From contig CM041294.1 of NCBI GenBank assembly GCA_023052935.1, positions 44,992,736 through 45,056,735 on the forward strand: 64,000 bases of DNA, given 5' to 3'. Both the position numbers and the translations under genes were made by a program. Shown here piece by piece: positions 1 through 12,892 of this stretch. Positions within the stretch are counted from its first letter, which is position 1. Each line of letters starts with the position of its first letter. The notes beneath the pieces are model-generated. The model had not been told where the DNA came from. It saw only the letters and a program-made list of their open reading frames with translations, and searched no databases. The DNA is from Piezodorus guildinii (taxonomy: Eukaryota; Arthropoda; Insecta; Hemiptera; Pentatomidae).

Positions 1-2279
1 AAGATCCTACAAGGACTGTAGCGCCGACAGTGATTGAGTGATTTCTTAAAAAAAAAAAAGTATTATATCGTTTAGTATCATTTAATAAAATTTTAAAAAC
101 TAAATTATTAAATTGTTTAGAAAATACGGTTATTATATCTTCTTTATTAGCTCGTGGGAAGTGTTTTTTTTTAAATAAGTTTTTCAGCTTTTACTTGCCT
201 GGCTCTATCATCGTATAGCACGACCTAGGTAGGTTAAAACCTTACGTGTAACAGGTTGGACTTCATGGTATATGATCGGTTCAACCCTTGTTAAAAATTA
301 AAAATTATATGTAAAATATAACTATAGGAAACTAGGACAGAAAGTTTGTGCATATTTAATTTTTACAATATTTTTCAGTTAAAAGCTTTATATTTAAATT
401 AAGCTTTTTTTTTTTTTTACCTTTATTGAACTGATAACTTTATTGATGTAGTCAGAAAAATATTAAAAATCACGATTAGGATTTTTTCTTTCTAAATTCT
501 CGATTTAGGCTGCAGTGATTATAAAGTAAAATATCAATTATATGGTAGGAATAGAAGTACAAGTTGGTCGGTGACAGAAGCTGACTGTGTACTTAAGGAA
601 CAGTTTGGGTTCATTAACTGCAATGAGAAGCTAGTGCAAACAGATCGGGGAGCTTATTTAGCAGTCTCCGCTTGAGGAGAACATAGCCATTTCCTTTTCC
701 CACCCTGTCAAGGGAGTAGTCCCTCCCTCTGCTCATTACCAGATTTGGAGGGTTTATAGGCAAGGATTACATTGGACATAATAACATATATTTTGTGTTT
801 TTGTGAAATCGCACCTTTAAGTAATCGAAATATGTTTTCAAATCAGTAAGCAATACTTCATCCTGAAACGATAGTCTCAGTAATAATTTTTAAATAAATG
901 GTGACCGATCTCACCAACAATGTTAAAAGCTGACTGGCAAATGTGCTAGATGTTATGCGAATGATGTTAAAAGTTGGGTGTTATTTGACTGCGTTTATAA
1001 AATCGCCCAAACTAACGAAGCACTTGTCCTACAAATAGATTGGGTATTTGGATAGCTTGCTCTTGCATTTATCTTTTTGTATTCCATTCACTTAAATACC
1101 GGTGTGTTAAGATAGATAGCGCTTACATGCCTGCTTTTACATTTACTTGATAGAAAAGTTTTGCAATTAAGTTGGGCTGCATCATTTTGTTTTGTTTTGT
1201 TTGTAAATAAAGTGTATCTCTGTAGACATTTATTTTTTGAATGGAGTATTAATTGATGAGATTAGGATGGAAGTTTCAAGAATTTAATTTAGTCAACACA
1301 AGGTAGAACTAAAGACAAAATGGTTTTAGAAGTTCTTTAGGAAGGTATATACTAAACGAAAGCGATATCATGAAGAGAGCAATGAAAAAATCTATTTGTC
1401 GATATGATACCAAAGAGAGCGTCTGACATATATTTTTCAGGTAATTTTGAACTATCTACTCGAAAACGTTTGTGATGCGACGGTGCTGTATACTCAGTAA
1501 ACTGTTTTAAGATCATTGCTTGAGTTCATTAATGGGAAAACTAAGGGTGAATACAGAAGAAATATTTCTAACCAAACCAAACAGGATAGGTTATCCTGCA
1601 TGCGGCCAATCTGTTCACAGCAATAACTGAAGTGGAAATGTCAAATTCATTCGGTGAGAATGTACTAAAACAAAATTCAAAGCGCGCATTCCAGAAACTG
1701 GCGCGCCGTCTCACTCTAGATTGATCAGAGTTATTATTATAACTTACTTTTATAAGACTAATTATTATAATAACTCTGTAATAATAAAACTATGTAATTA
1801 TACATTAATAATAACATTATTAAAACTTCCATGCTAATCTTATCAATTAATGAACGAATAGATATATAGGTTATTTTAACCTAATTTGCGAACGATATTT
1901 ACATACCTTTGGGGGAACCTTTTAATTCTTAGGAAATGAACTTGGACTGCTTTTCAAAGATAAACTGTTGTTTATATCAGTACTGTTAAATAAAACCAGC
2001 CAGTACTATATGTTACTAATCATACCTTATCTATGCGACAAACAAAATAAAGCTGACTAATATATATGAACGTCAAAGGCCTGTTTAGTATGAGCACGTT
2101 GGTCTCACTTCACACAATGGTCTTCCTGATGAGTAGCTACTAGCGAGCTAAATTGCGTTAAATAAGGTTTTATAATACATTATTTTTACTTAATAATAAT
2201 AAATGCTCTAAAGCAGTGATTTAACAAAAACTGATTTATGTCATAGTTTTTTCCGCAGTTTTCATCTTTGAGTCGATGA
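1..2279. other. AT-rich DNA, no gene recognised
   Basis: I see no coding frame, RNA gene or recognisable mobile element in this stretch. All frames are broken by stops. Short A and T runs occur, and a strongly AT-biased patch made of ATT/AAT-type triplets lies near 1730-1860. It could be intronic or intergenic; the sequence does not decide. Confidence 0.5.
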
Positions 2280-2530
2280 TAGCCTTTGTGATGTTATGTG
2301 AGCAGCCGGTAGCCTTGAGGAAGGTACCCCAATGTACCCAGATTATGGACTATAGACTAAGAGGCCTATGACAGGGGAGAGTCGCAGAAGATACAATGAG
2401 CTGTCGGGGAGGACCCTGCGGCTGACACAGCTCCGGGCCATTACACCCCGCTCACAGGGCCCAATTTCCTATCGCCGTACCCCTCTGTGTCCTTATTCCT
2501 CTCTGTATGCTCTGGAGGATAGCTAAATTA
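2280..2530. other. GC-richer patch of unknown origin
   Basis: This block is clearly richer in G and C than its flanks and contains CCCTGCGGCTGACACAGC-type sequence, unlike the simple AT-rich background. No open frame of useful length runs through it and I recognise no family. In this window such GC contrast usually marks a transposable-element remnant, so an old element is the most likely explanation, but that is inference. Confidence 0.3.
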
Positions 2531-4068
2531 GGACTTCTTCCCTACCATAGCCTTCTTATATACCTCACGGTACTAACTTATTCCAGTATAGAGTGGGTTC
2601 ATCATAAGCTCTAATTGCTGAGGAACTGCTAGTTAACAATAATGTTAATTTATTTATTCAACATTCATTTAGACGAAAAATAATTTAAATTTGAATTGAT
2701 TGCTTATTGTTATTTACGACCGAAAACGATATAATTACTGTTTCGCTTATTTAAATAACTGGTACTGTTTTATGATCCCGCGAATTAATTTTAATTTCTT
2801 CAATATGAATATTGCCTATGGACCATTCATAGTTTTTCAATATACAATACCTTATTTTAAGAATATTTGATTTTTAATTAATTTATGACAATAGAAATTG
2901 AAAAATAAAAGGCAGTTTGGCCTGAATGTTATACTAAATTCTGAGTATGATGCTTGTTGTGGGCTGGCTCCTGACCTATCATTTTCCTTGCTCAGTCTCC
3001 CTGGTGCTTCTACTCACATATCGCTATGTTGTAGTCTGTCATTGCCCTATCACTTACACCCATCCTTAACTGCACTCCATTCATTTCATGACTTATATTT
3101 TAATTATAATTTTTAATTATAATACTTTCTCTTGTTCATGGAGGACAAACACATGAGATATAAAAAGGAAGCCATTTCATCCTTCATGTTAATTGCACAG
3201 TCGACTATTTAATATGCTTCAAATAAAACGGGACCAATAGAAACGAAGTTCAAACCCTTCTCAACTTCGACGCACATTAGAGGAAATTCAAGATTCAGTG
3301 GCTAAAATTCTACAACTTTTGATCAAATTGAGATAAATTAAAAAATATGTTTATTTATAAAAATGGGTGAGTCCTTTCGAAATGGTCCAGACCTTGCCGC
3401 TCAACGATTTTGCTTTCATGATTATTCTTCAGTTATTCTCTATCCTTTTCTGAATATAAAACCGTAGATAAAATATTTTTCTGACTAATTATTGTAGTGT
3501 TACAGCCTTTGTAAGTCAGCTTCGCTGCTGAAAACTTGTGTTGGGAAAATCTTTCTAATTTTTGTAATTTAGTAGATATCAAATAAAAAAAAAAAAAAAG
3601 AAAAAAGAAGCACATACGAAACTGTAGGAGTATGCTTTACATTTTTTGTCTTTACAGCTCATTACCTAAATAGTGAAGAAAGTGGTTTAAAAATCCTGGA
3701 AAATTGAAAGAAAACGAGACTTTTTGCGAAATATAATTGTTAATAATATTATTAACAATATTATAGTAATTGATAAGAGATATAATAATTAATAGTTCTG
3801 AAATATTCATTAGTATTGTTTTTAACATGGTGGGTGTTCTGTCACTGATAGGTTTTAAATAAAAATAATGATAAATTCTAAACAATTTTACTAAATATAT
3901 TAAGTAAAAAATCTTTCAAACTTTTTTTTAGTGCTTATTGATTTCCATATATAAATGGGTTATAAAAAATAAAATAAAATAAAAAAATAAATAATGTATA
4001 TATATTATCATATTTTTATCTGTAATAGCCCCTGAATGTGTCTAGTGTGAAAAAGGAAGGTAAAAAAA

Positions 4069-4126
<58 letters not shown>

Positions 4127-4757
4127 GAAAGATATGTCTATATTAATAATATTAATTAATTAAAAAAATATAATAGTATGACTTTTAATACAATAAATAT
4201 TCAGTTTGAATTAATTTTTTTTTTTAAGTGCTGATTTGAAGTTAGCAATAAAAATGGTTTTATTGTTAAGTTAATATTCGTTGGTTGGAATATTATTATT
4301 TTTTATATAAATGGTTTTTTTTATTATTTTATTGTATTTAAATAACAGTTTATAAGAAACTGGTAAAGGTATTATCATTACTTAAAAACCTGAATAATGA
4401 AGACTGGAAAAAGACATGGATATCTCACTGCAGTAACTTATACTCACTGATCAATTAAATTAATTAAAGTATAATACCGATAACAATTTATACTTCAATG
4501 TGTCTATTTAAGTATAGTAATTATTGTTTGTAGAATGTTGTACTTAGACCATTATTTTTTTTTTTCAGGTGAGTGAATTTTGAGTTAACATCCTAAAAAC
4601 TCTACTATGAGATAAGTAATATTATTGATTTATTAATTTTTCTAATTTTTATTCTTTAGAAATATTTACCTAATGTAATTTATTGATGCTACTTGGGTTC
4701 GTATAATATATAAGATAAAGTCTAAGATTCAGTTGTATCAAATTATTGTCTATCATT
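2531..4757. other. AT-rich DNA, no gene recognised
   Basis: No credible gene. A 24-bp perfect palindrome (12+12) lies at 3736-3759, and a (TA)n tract at about 4074-4122. Short frames at 2898-3116, 3433-3615 and 3652-3885 have low-complexity AT-driven composition and no recognisable motif. Confidence 0.5.
4074..4122. repeat. (TA)n microsatellite
   Basis: An uninterrupted TA dinucleotide run of roughly 24 units. Similar tracts recur near 5704, 35759, 36971, 40371, 56950, 57725, 58617 and 61584. Confidence 0.95.
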
Positions 4758-5054
4758 TATTTTATTTTATTTATTTATTTATTTAACGTCACTTTATGCT
4801 ATTATGGTTAATCGGACGATGCTACAGTGGGAGTCCTAAATTCGCCCTATCCAGATTTTATTAGGATAGGGATCTTTAACGAGTACCTGACATCGCACAG
4901 GCTCGGTACCACCTTTTAACGTCCCCTCCGAAGGACGGCATAACTAAGGATTTTTTGCTCCCATTAAAAAATTCTAGGACCAAGTGCGGGTTTGAACCCG
5001 TTACCTTTGGCATGGGAGGCAGTTATGCTAGCCACCCAGCTATAAGGGATCCCA
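4758..5054 (-). mobile_element. SINE-A, full-length copy with target-site duplication
   Basis: tRNA-derived SINE read on the minus strand. The head (near 5054 to 4975) has an A box, TAGCTGGGTGG, and a B box, GGTTCAAACCC, as in RNA polymerase III type 2 promoters. The loop between them would present CCC, as in a glycine tRNA. A body of about 200 bp follows, and the copy ends in a TTAAATAAATAAA-type tail. A perfect 14-bp direct repeat, TATTGTCTATCATT, flanks it at 4744-4757 and 5055-5068. That is the target-site duplication of target-primed reverse transcription and fixes both ends. The same family recurs near 12.6, 15.2, 19.1, 28.4-28.9, 46.4 and 51.3 kb. Confidence 0.85.
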
Positions 5055-5068
5055 TATTGTCTATCATT

Positions 5069-5707
5069 ATTTGTTTTTTTCGTTAGCTTTTAAAATTTGT
5101 AGATGATGTTTTTCAGGGTTTTTAATAACGCCTGAAATATAATTTTATGTATTTTTTTATTATTCGCTTAACCATAGATTTTTGAAAAAGATTTTAAAAA
5201 CATAAGAAAAATGTCCGGTATGGTTGTGGATCCGTGGATGTTAATCTTCCGCTCGCCATCGTTGGAGCATTAGTCTTGATTGCTCAATCTCTATCGCCAT
5301 TTGTATCCTCCAATTACTGTCTTCTCTGTCGGCTGAGTAATTAGTTTACACTTGTTTTATTGCCTCTGTGAATTCGGGGGGTTGTTACCGATCGGACGAT
5401 TGTTTCCAATGGGGGCTAACACTTTGTTGTTTGTCTACGATTTGTTTTCGATACGGCTTAACCTTCTACGAGTGATCTACCACTTATAATGAAGCCAATA
5501 ATTAATATTTGAACATTTTCATTTCCTCTCCAAGGTATAGAATACCTAAATTTCAGAACAAAATCAACATGCATCAATTAGTGAGGCAGTTAAGGGTAGC
5601 CAACTTGGTAAAACCAACAATTTATAACGAAGGGAAAGTCCACAAAAATGAGGGAGGAAAAAATTACACCGTATGTTACTTCCATTATTTACAAGAATGC
5701 CCGATAT

Positions 5708-5782
<75 letters not shown>

Positions 5783-6014
5783 ATTTATTCAATTTTGGGA
5801 ATTTCGCTATCCATTAATTGTCTGCAGAAATCAAATAAAATGTTTATTACTCATTGGGCAGTCTAAAAATCAGAAAATTTATAAGAAACTAAAAAATTGC
5901 ACAATGTAGTATTTCGAAGTCTAATGTCTTATAAATTTTTTTCAAAAAGTGATGTGAAATTCTTCTTTTCTTTTTTTAATTTAAGGTTGTAAATTTTAAA
6001 TATTTATTTGCAAA
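5069..6014. other. AT-rich DNA with (TA)n tract, no gene recognised
   Basis: Holds an interrupted (TA)n tract at about 5704-5773, which produces artificial Ile-Tyr open frames. No coding sequence is recognised. Composition between 5240 and 5480 is slightly richer in GC, without any motif I can name. Confidence 0.5.
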
Positions 6015-6352
6015 CAACTTTCACATCAATTGGATTACAGATCACTACAAAACTTACGAAATAAGCGACTAATACACTACTCTACTGAGACCAATCTGAA
6101 CTTAAGGAGCAGAACTTTGAGATTCTGCAAAACATGTACATGCAAACAAAATACAAACAATTCAATCCAAAAATTTTACGAAAAATTGTTCATGCACCAT
6201 GGCATGTTTCGAATCACACGATACACAATGACACAAACATTCCAACAGTAAATTCTTACATTCATGAAAAATATAACAAGTTTCATTCTTCGACATATCA
6301 TCACCCAAACCAACTTGTTTCTTCTCTTTCTTCCTTGTGCTATAAAAACTGA
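6015..6352 (+). pseudogene. Jockey-clade LINE ORF2, C-terminal remnant
   Basis: Remnant of the region after the reverse transcriptase domain of a Jockey-clade ORF2. A frame near 6030 reads NKRLIHYS. The next frame reads LLRPI, then a stop, T, a stop, GAEL and a further stop, matching the family pattern LRPIWTYG..LW with Trp and Tyr codons turned into stops. The last frame (about 6089-6352) reads ILRKIVHAPWHVSN, DTNIPTV and HHPNQLVSSL, the characteristic Jockey C-terminal pattern (APWYV.N, IPTV, HPN.L). At least two frameshifts and three in-frame stops make it dead. It leads directly into the 3' end described in the next entry. Confidence 0.8.
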
Positions 6353-6692
6353 ATTGACTAACTTCTTGTGTGTTTTACATATTTTATTTCAACACCTCCT
6401 TTCGCCCAGCCCATGACAATAAGCGAATGACTTGACAATCGATATATTTGATTTGTCGAGCATGGGGAAGGTCGTCGATACCTATCGTTTTATATTTCTA
6501 ACTTAATTTTTAAAGTACGTTACTTGGGGAGAACCCTCAGAGTGCTCCTGGTCCCGAGTCTGTGCGTTGTCAGGTACACGATAACGATCCATATCCTAAT
6601 AAAACCTGGATAGGCAAAATTTAGGACTCCCACTGTAGCATCGTCCGATTAGCCATAGTAGCATAAAGTGACGTTAAATAAATAAACAAACA
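6015..6692 (+). mobile_element. 5'-truncated Jockey-clade LINE (family J3) with SINE-A-like 3' end
   Basis: The copy starts inside ORF2 and then has about 195 bp of 3' untranslated sequence (6353-6549) that is not tRNA-like. Its last ~143 bp (6550-6692) match the 3' part of SINE-A, beginning abruptly at GGTCCCGAG and ending in the same AAATAAATAAACAAACA tail. A second copy of the LINE-specific plus shared part lies on the minus strand at 18750-19080. This organisation is that expected of the autonomous partner whose 3' end SINE-A borrowed. The 5' truncation is typical of incomplete reverse transcription. Confidence 0.75.
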
Positions 6693-8654
6693 ATCAGAGT
6701 GCTCCTTTTCAGGCTTCTATATGTGTCGTAGTGATGTTAGTATTTCGGGTTTTTATTCTGTTTACGAATCCTAATGCGTTTTTGTAACATTGGTATGTGT
6801 AAGTGCGTATGCAATTTATAGTTACTGAGGAACCAGAATGAACGAGTAATGATGCTTATCTTTTTTTTTTTATTGGAAAGTCTGATTTTTTAATCTTATT
6901 TTTTTTAGTTATCCTATAAATTTTTTAAGATGTATGTCCGTATGGGTTTTAGTAAATAAGAATAAACATTTAATATTTGTCTGATTTATTTTATCTTAAA
7001 TATATTGCTATATCTATGAGGCAGACGGTTCATTAGGCGTCCCTTTAGAGATGGGTGTGCACCTCTCCGATAACTTAAATATAAAAAAAATAGTGGAAGG
7101 AGATTTAGAACCTTCTTTAAGCTTCTGGAATTGCCATGAATCATTTTAATCAAAGAACATTAATGTTAAGAAATTTGGGATTTGATGGATACTATAGAAA
7201 ATCCGAACGAAATAATTTTGGGCTCTTTAGTATTACAGTGCTTCAAAGACACATTAATTATAAACCTCTTCACGTTGTTTTACCTCTATTTTAATTGGAC
7301 TAATTTTTGGACGTAGGCTTCGGAGTAATTTATTAGGTTTTGATTCTTTGAAAGAAAGAAAGAAAGAAAAGTAAATTTTATTTTGGGACCTTCAGTCACC
7401 TAAGAATAACAGTAAAGTACAAAAAATGAATCTTGTGTCTGGCGTATACGACATACGACTACTACTAACATTATTTGTAAAATAAGTTAATAGAACGATA
7501 GTAGTTTATATAATAATACACATATGTGTATGTAGAAATATTACCAATAAATGTTCTGTTAAAAAAAAAAATTAAAAAAGTTTTTGTTTTCATATTAGTA
7601 GTGGTCCTCATTATGGGATGGAATATGACCATTATTTTAAGTTTTTCTTTACAATTATTCAGAAGACTGGTAGTTCAGTAGAAAAGCAGATCCTTTCAGA
7701 TTTATCTTTAAAAGACTGACCGATAAAAATGTTAATATTATCTGATAATATTTGTGTATTGAACATGCTTTAATGGAGATGTCGTGTCAACGATTATTGT
7801 CCGTTAGGTGCCGAATTACATACGCACCAATGATCTTTGTTTTACAAAGTACAATTTATATACTTTCAGTTTTGTCTCAGGTGTTTTTTCTATTTCTTCT
7901 TGATACTACCGCCTCCACAGGATAAGCTGGAAATATCCTTCTATCCTCCCAAAAAGTAAAAATAATGACGAACTTTGCGTCCTAATCCCCTTTTGAACCA
8001 TTCCTGCTCAAGAAGATGAATAATCCTAAATTAGATCCGTGGGACGATAAGGTCCGAACCCAGTGGGGAATTAAGCGGCGCCGTACACGAGAGATTAGCT
8101 GGCGGTCCCTCCTAGCTACTACCTGCTCTAGTGGGATGAGGTCCGCTCCCTAACCGCACCTTCAGATTATAGTTATAATTAGTAGCTTCTACACTGTCCA
8201 ACCTCTCAATTATTAGTCTAAGATGACGTATTTCCTCATTAATTTGATTTAATTTATTAGAATTATTTGTATGGTTTTATTGTTGTTTAATTATCAGTGT
8301 CCACTCCATTTTCAGGGAAAAACTCTCGTTTGTTATGTTTAAAACTTTTAACATTATCCGTTGCTGACTTTTTTCAAATGTTTTATTCATTCCATTATTT
8401 CTTCATATTTATATGTATAATGTTTTAAGTACATCGCATATAAGTAGAGTCAAATTAGAATTTCTGTTTTATTTTTAACGTCACATATCATGATATAGTA
8501 AATATTAACTATTCCTAATTTTTTATTTCACCAAGAAATGTCTTAATTAAATAATGAAAAAGACTTAAATCACATTAAAAATTATCTACACGTTTATTCA
8601 GCGTTTTGGTATTGTCTGATTTTTTTATTTTATGCAAGCATTTTTTAACTGTTT
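6693..8654. other. AT-rich DNA with a GC-richer patch, no gene recognised
   Basis: No gene is seen. A short (GAAA)n run lies near 7349-7368. A GC-richer block at about 7890-8165 has no open frame and no recognised motif, and probably marks an old mobile-element remnant (inference). The rest is simple AT-rich sequence. Confidence 0.45.
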
Positions 8655-9185
8655 CAAAAAACTGTTAAAAACTTAGGAGTCACTTTTAATCAAAACCTGT
8701 CCTGGAATAACCATGTATCTAAAATACCCATCTTAAATCCATTTCCATACTTCAGCAACTCTATAGATTTCGTGAATCCTTGCCTTTAAAAACCCGTCAG
8801 CTACATGTTTCCTCCGTTATCTTCCCCAATTTTGACTACGGTTGCCTGGTGTATGGAGGACTTACCGATGAACTGGAAACGACGGCAATATTTTCATAAT
8901 TCTTACCTATTCCAAACCATAAAAAAAAAGAAAACCTTCCTATATAACTGAGCTCCTCACCCTCCGCTGTTGCCACCGTTCGTAGAACACCAGAACCCAA
9001 TCAATCAGTATTTATACCCCATCACATAGAACTGCATCCGTTCACTAATCCTTTCTCGTTCGCTCCTCATTATTTTGGAATTCCTTGCCTATCTCTATCC
9101 GTAAAACCCCCCTCTCTCTCTTCTTTCAAACGTCAACTCTTCCATTATCTACTTGAATCTCAATCTTCCGTTCCATTTTAAATAT
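8655..9185 (+). pseudogene. CR1/L2-like LINE ORF2, C-terminal remnant
   Basis: The start reads LGVTFNQNLSWNNHV, which fits reverse transcriptase motif E and what follows it (LGV.fD..LsW..H). A shifted frame then reads LQQLYRFRESLPLKTRQLHV and FPNFDYGCLVYGGLTDEL, the 'LYR.R..LP...R..L......P..DY..vvY..LT.eL' pattern that follows the catalytic domain in CR1/L2-type LINEs. Near 9020-9180 come HRTASVH, SLFWNSLPISIR and SSFKRQLFHYLLES, the usual WNSLP..IR..S...FK..L...L ending. Frameshifts and stops are scattered throughout, so it is inactive. The clade is my best reading by eye; R1- or I-related LINEs share parts of this pattern. Confidence 0.7.
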
Positions 9186-9789
9186 AGGTATCTGTAGGAT
9201 AAATATGTGTATATAAGAGTGCAAAGATTTGTTGATGTATTAAATTTATTGTTGTTATTTATTTAAAAATAACTGGACCACAGGGAATTTTTCGTTTTCA
9301 TTGTTCTTGTTGTTTTTATACAATAACAAAATTTGTAGACAAAATAAATACAAAAGTTATAATTATAATACATTTTTTTCATAACGTGCTTGACTGATTA
9401 TTCAATAACTGTTACTAGTTAATAAATTAATGTTCGGTTCGTATTATTTTGTTATATATGAACTTGGTTTATCAAAGAGTCTGAAGGTAGACAGAAGGAG
9501 CACGCAACACCTGTTCTCTTTTGTATTCTTTGTCTGCCGGACCATTATCAAGTGCCTGTCCTCTCTCCCTTACAGTTCCCGGTCCTATAAATTAGCTACA
9601 TGCTATTGTTTTCGCTTCATTTCCTTCTAACTCCTTTGTTTTTGCTCTTTTATTCTATTTTGTTTCCTCTTTATAAAGAATATTTATTAATGCATCGATT
9701 ATGCTCAATTCTATTAATAATTAATTAACAGATGATTCATATGAAATTAATTTCGAGACCTTCGACTTGAGCGCTTGTCTGCTTATCCT
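9186..9789. other. AT-rich DNA, no gene recognised
   Basis: Directly follows the LINE remnant. It may include its decayed 3' untranslated region, but no tail or flanking duplication is evident. The 66-codon frame at 9430-9630 has no recognisable motif. Confidence 0.45.
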
Positions 9790-9930
9790 GTTATTTAGGG
9801 CGGGTAGGGAGGTACTGCTGGGCAGACCTAGCTATGAAGTGAGTACCTAAAAAAATGTACCTGGCGGCTGAGTGTAATCTCACCCTAATCACCTCATTGC
9901 ACGGCCGTTGGCCTAAAAACAGTATGAATC
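9790..9930 (+). mobile_element. SINE-B fragment
   Basis: Contains the SINE-B body in plus orientation: GTACCTGGCGGCTGAGTGT, then a segment ending CACGGCCGTTGGCC and AACAGTATGAATCTC. The same order is seen, reversed, in the copy at 35.82-36.0 kb. The tRNA-like head is missing, so the copy is 5'-truncated or its head has decayed. Confidence 0.65.
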
Positions 9931-12586
9931 TCATTTATTCCTATTAATATACATTCAACTCATCATTTGTTCCTATGCAGTAGACCTTAAAGGTTGGTAT
10001 TTCAAGTAATGAAATTAAATATGAAGATAAGATATGAATTTTCCAAAAAAAAAAAAAAAAATCTTTACTTTATATGAGCTAATCTAATTACTTTAGATTG
10101 TGAAAACATTCGAATCTGATTTTCTGTGGAAATTATACTTATCAAGCCCATATTTGTCCAAACAACTAAGTCTTGCTAGAGGGTCTGTGTGTGAATGTTA
10201 ATATAGTTCTAATGGTTCGAAACTGAAATTACATTGGAAGATGTTATATCTTCATATAATTTTCATCAAGATTAATTTACGGAAAGTGCAATTCAAACAT
10301 CAATTTTTGGATAAAATTTTAATTTCACTCTTTATATGAAAAGATAATAAGATACTGAAATATACTGACAAGGTTAACAATTTTGACATCTCCCTGATTT
10401 CTTCATCTGAATTATCGTATTTATTCTTTTATTTTTATTTTTTTTTTAGCTAGTTGATTTTAGAAATAATTTATTATTTTTCGTTGTTTTTAGTTTAATG
10501 ATTGTATAAAAAATATTATATAAATTATATAATAAACTAAAAAATACGACGTTTGATAGAATTTTTTCTTTAACCCTGCTTCTGTATTCTTTCTATATTA
10601 TATATTATGATTATTTTCTGAGTAAACTTTTTTTAAAGAGGAATAAGTATTTTTCTGAATTATGATTATTATAAATGTATCTGGTGATTCATTTATCTGA
10701 TTCATCAAAATTATATTGATAAATGCAAGATAGGGTGATAAAATGAGAAATAAATCAATTTTATCAGAGGTATAAAACTTGAGCTGTTGTTATATCACTA
10801 ATATTGCGCAATTTCTTCCATTGCTAGGAATATATAATAATGATATAAATGTTATCATTTTGTGTTGATTTTGCTTAAAAATAAATTATGCTTGATAAAT
10901 TGGTCAAGCATTTAAAAATTTTCAAAAATTACTCTATATTATGTTGATCATTTATACTAACAGTTATATTAAATATTTTTCCAATATCCATTATTATCCA
11001 TTAATTAGAAGAGAAAAATACGGTTTTATTTTTAGAAATTGAGTTTGTGTGTGACTACAAGGATAATTATGGGATTTATCGAATTGGTTTTGGCTTTTTA
11101 ATTTATTATTCCAATGCAATACAAATTATGAATTTCGAGCAATTAATATCTTTGTAGCCTTTAAATTAGAAAAAAATAAGGACCTCTTGCATAATGAACT
11201 ATTAGAAAATAATTGATATTTTCCACTTTTGTATAAATAAAAATTCATCTTTTTAATTATTACGGATGTAATAATCTTGCAATTTATCGCCCTAAAACCC
11301 TTACTCCACCTTATATGATCATTGATTTTTTATTTCCAAATGTATATATTTTCGATTTAAAGTTTTTTTGGTAGGATCTGGGATTTTCCAACACGCCATC
11401 CCCTTCCATGCTAATGTTGTCCTATGCATGCAGAATAAAAAGAAAGAACCTTTTTTGCTTCACCCTCCACGAAACCATAGAAGTTATGCAAATCATAACA
11501 CGCAAACCCTCGCACAAGTATTGCTAATGATTCTTTAATATAATTTCTATGCAGTAGAAATTATGGATAACATTTTTTGCACGGCATGCATGATATAATA
11601 TCCTAAGCTAGGTTGCTTTTATGCTTAATTGTAATATTTATACTAATACGGTTCATTGACTTTATTTTGACTGAGACCCTTCGTGGGTTTAGGGGAACAG
11701 GTTTTGTTTTTCCTTAATCTGAAATTCTTTCAGGTCTCTGTTAATTGATGCAAAATGGTTCATTAATGAAAGTTAATATAACTTCTGTAAGGTTAATTCA
11801 TGTATTCTGTTTAATTTAAATCGCATAGCTATTCCTATTGCTCTTTTTATTATCTCTTTTATGTATTTTACTGAATTGATTTTATTTATTTTTTAACTAC
11901 GATTTTTTTTATCATACATCAAAGTCTATTAAAAGATCGGTAAAACAATAAATTGTTTGTTTATTTTTAACGATATTAGTATTATTTTTTATCAGTCCTC
12001 AAGATCCTTCTTTTTAATTAAATATGATGCAAAACCCTCAGTGCAATAATAAGTTCTATTCATAAATTTATTTATTTTTTGTATGAATGTAAAATATGAT
12101 CCTTATAAAGCCTGGTTATTTCGAGGTTTTTGAAGGGGAAAAAAAGGCGTAGTGAACAAGTTGCTCGTACGTGATTGCAGATTGTTCAAATATTCAGCTG
12201 GCTCATTTTTCCCTTTTGTTATGGGTGAAATATAGCAACAGCTCTTGGTTGGATTCAAACTACAAACGCAAATATGTAACTAAAATTAGCGAAACAAGTA
12301 TATCCGTTATTATTTATTTAGATTATAGGGTTGGGTAATATTGATGCATCGTATATTATTTTTAGGAATGTTTACAGCTATCTATATAATGTCTTTCTTG
12401 TTTTGTTTGCTTTTAGTTTAAAATTAGCATTTTAATTTTATTTTTAAGGTGATAGTTTTTACTCTTTACTATTTTTAGATATGGACAAAGCATTTTTAAA
12501 TTTAGTTGGTACAACTACAACTGATACATCTAAACAAGATAATGCACTAGGTTATTTTCTTCAATAATGTAATGTATTATCACAGC
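9931..12586. other. AT-rich DNA, no gene recognised
   Basis: About 2.6 kb with no convincing coding frame, RNA gene or repeat that I can match elsewhere in the window. Homopolymer A and T runs are common. Small exons of a host gene cannot be excluded by eye. Confidence 0.5.
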
Positions 12587-12599
12587 ATTAATATTTCAT

Positions 12600-12879
12600 G
12601 GGATAACTTGTAGCTGGATGGCTAGCATAACAGCCTCCTATGCCAAAGTTCACGGGCTCAAGCCCGCAGGTGGTCCTAGGATTTTTTTTAATGGGAGTAA
12701 AAAATCCTTAGTTAAGCCGTCCTTAAGGGGACGTTAAAAGGTGGTCCCGAGCCTGTGCGATGTCAGGTACCGTTAAAGATCCCTATCCTAATAAAATCTG
12801 GATAGGCAAAATTTTGGACTCCCACTGTAGTATCGTCCGATTAGCCATAGTAAGTTAAAGTGACGTTAAATAAATAAAC
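12600..12879 (+). mobile_element. SINE-A, full-length copy
   Basis: Plus-strand SINE-A: the tRNA-like head starts GGGATAACTTGTAGCTGGATGG (A box region) and carries a diverged B box, GGCTCAAGCCC. The body ends in the TTAAATAAATAAAC tail. An imperfect 13-bp duplication (11 of 13 identical) lies at 12587-12599 and 12880-12892 and marks the insertion ends. The part from about 12743 to the tail is the block shared with the Jockey LINE at 6.55-6.69 kb. Confidence 0.85.
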
Positions 12880-12892
12880 ATTAATTTTCCAT

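Noticed and set aside
5509..5909. Overlapping frames with long Ile-Tyr runs (likewise at 35640-35843 and 36868-37104)
   Set aside because: Translation of (TA)n microsatellites.
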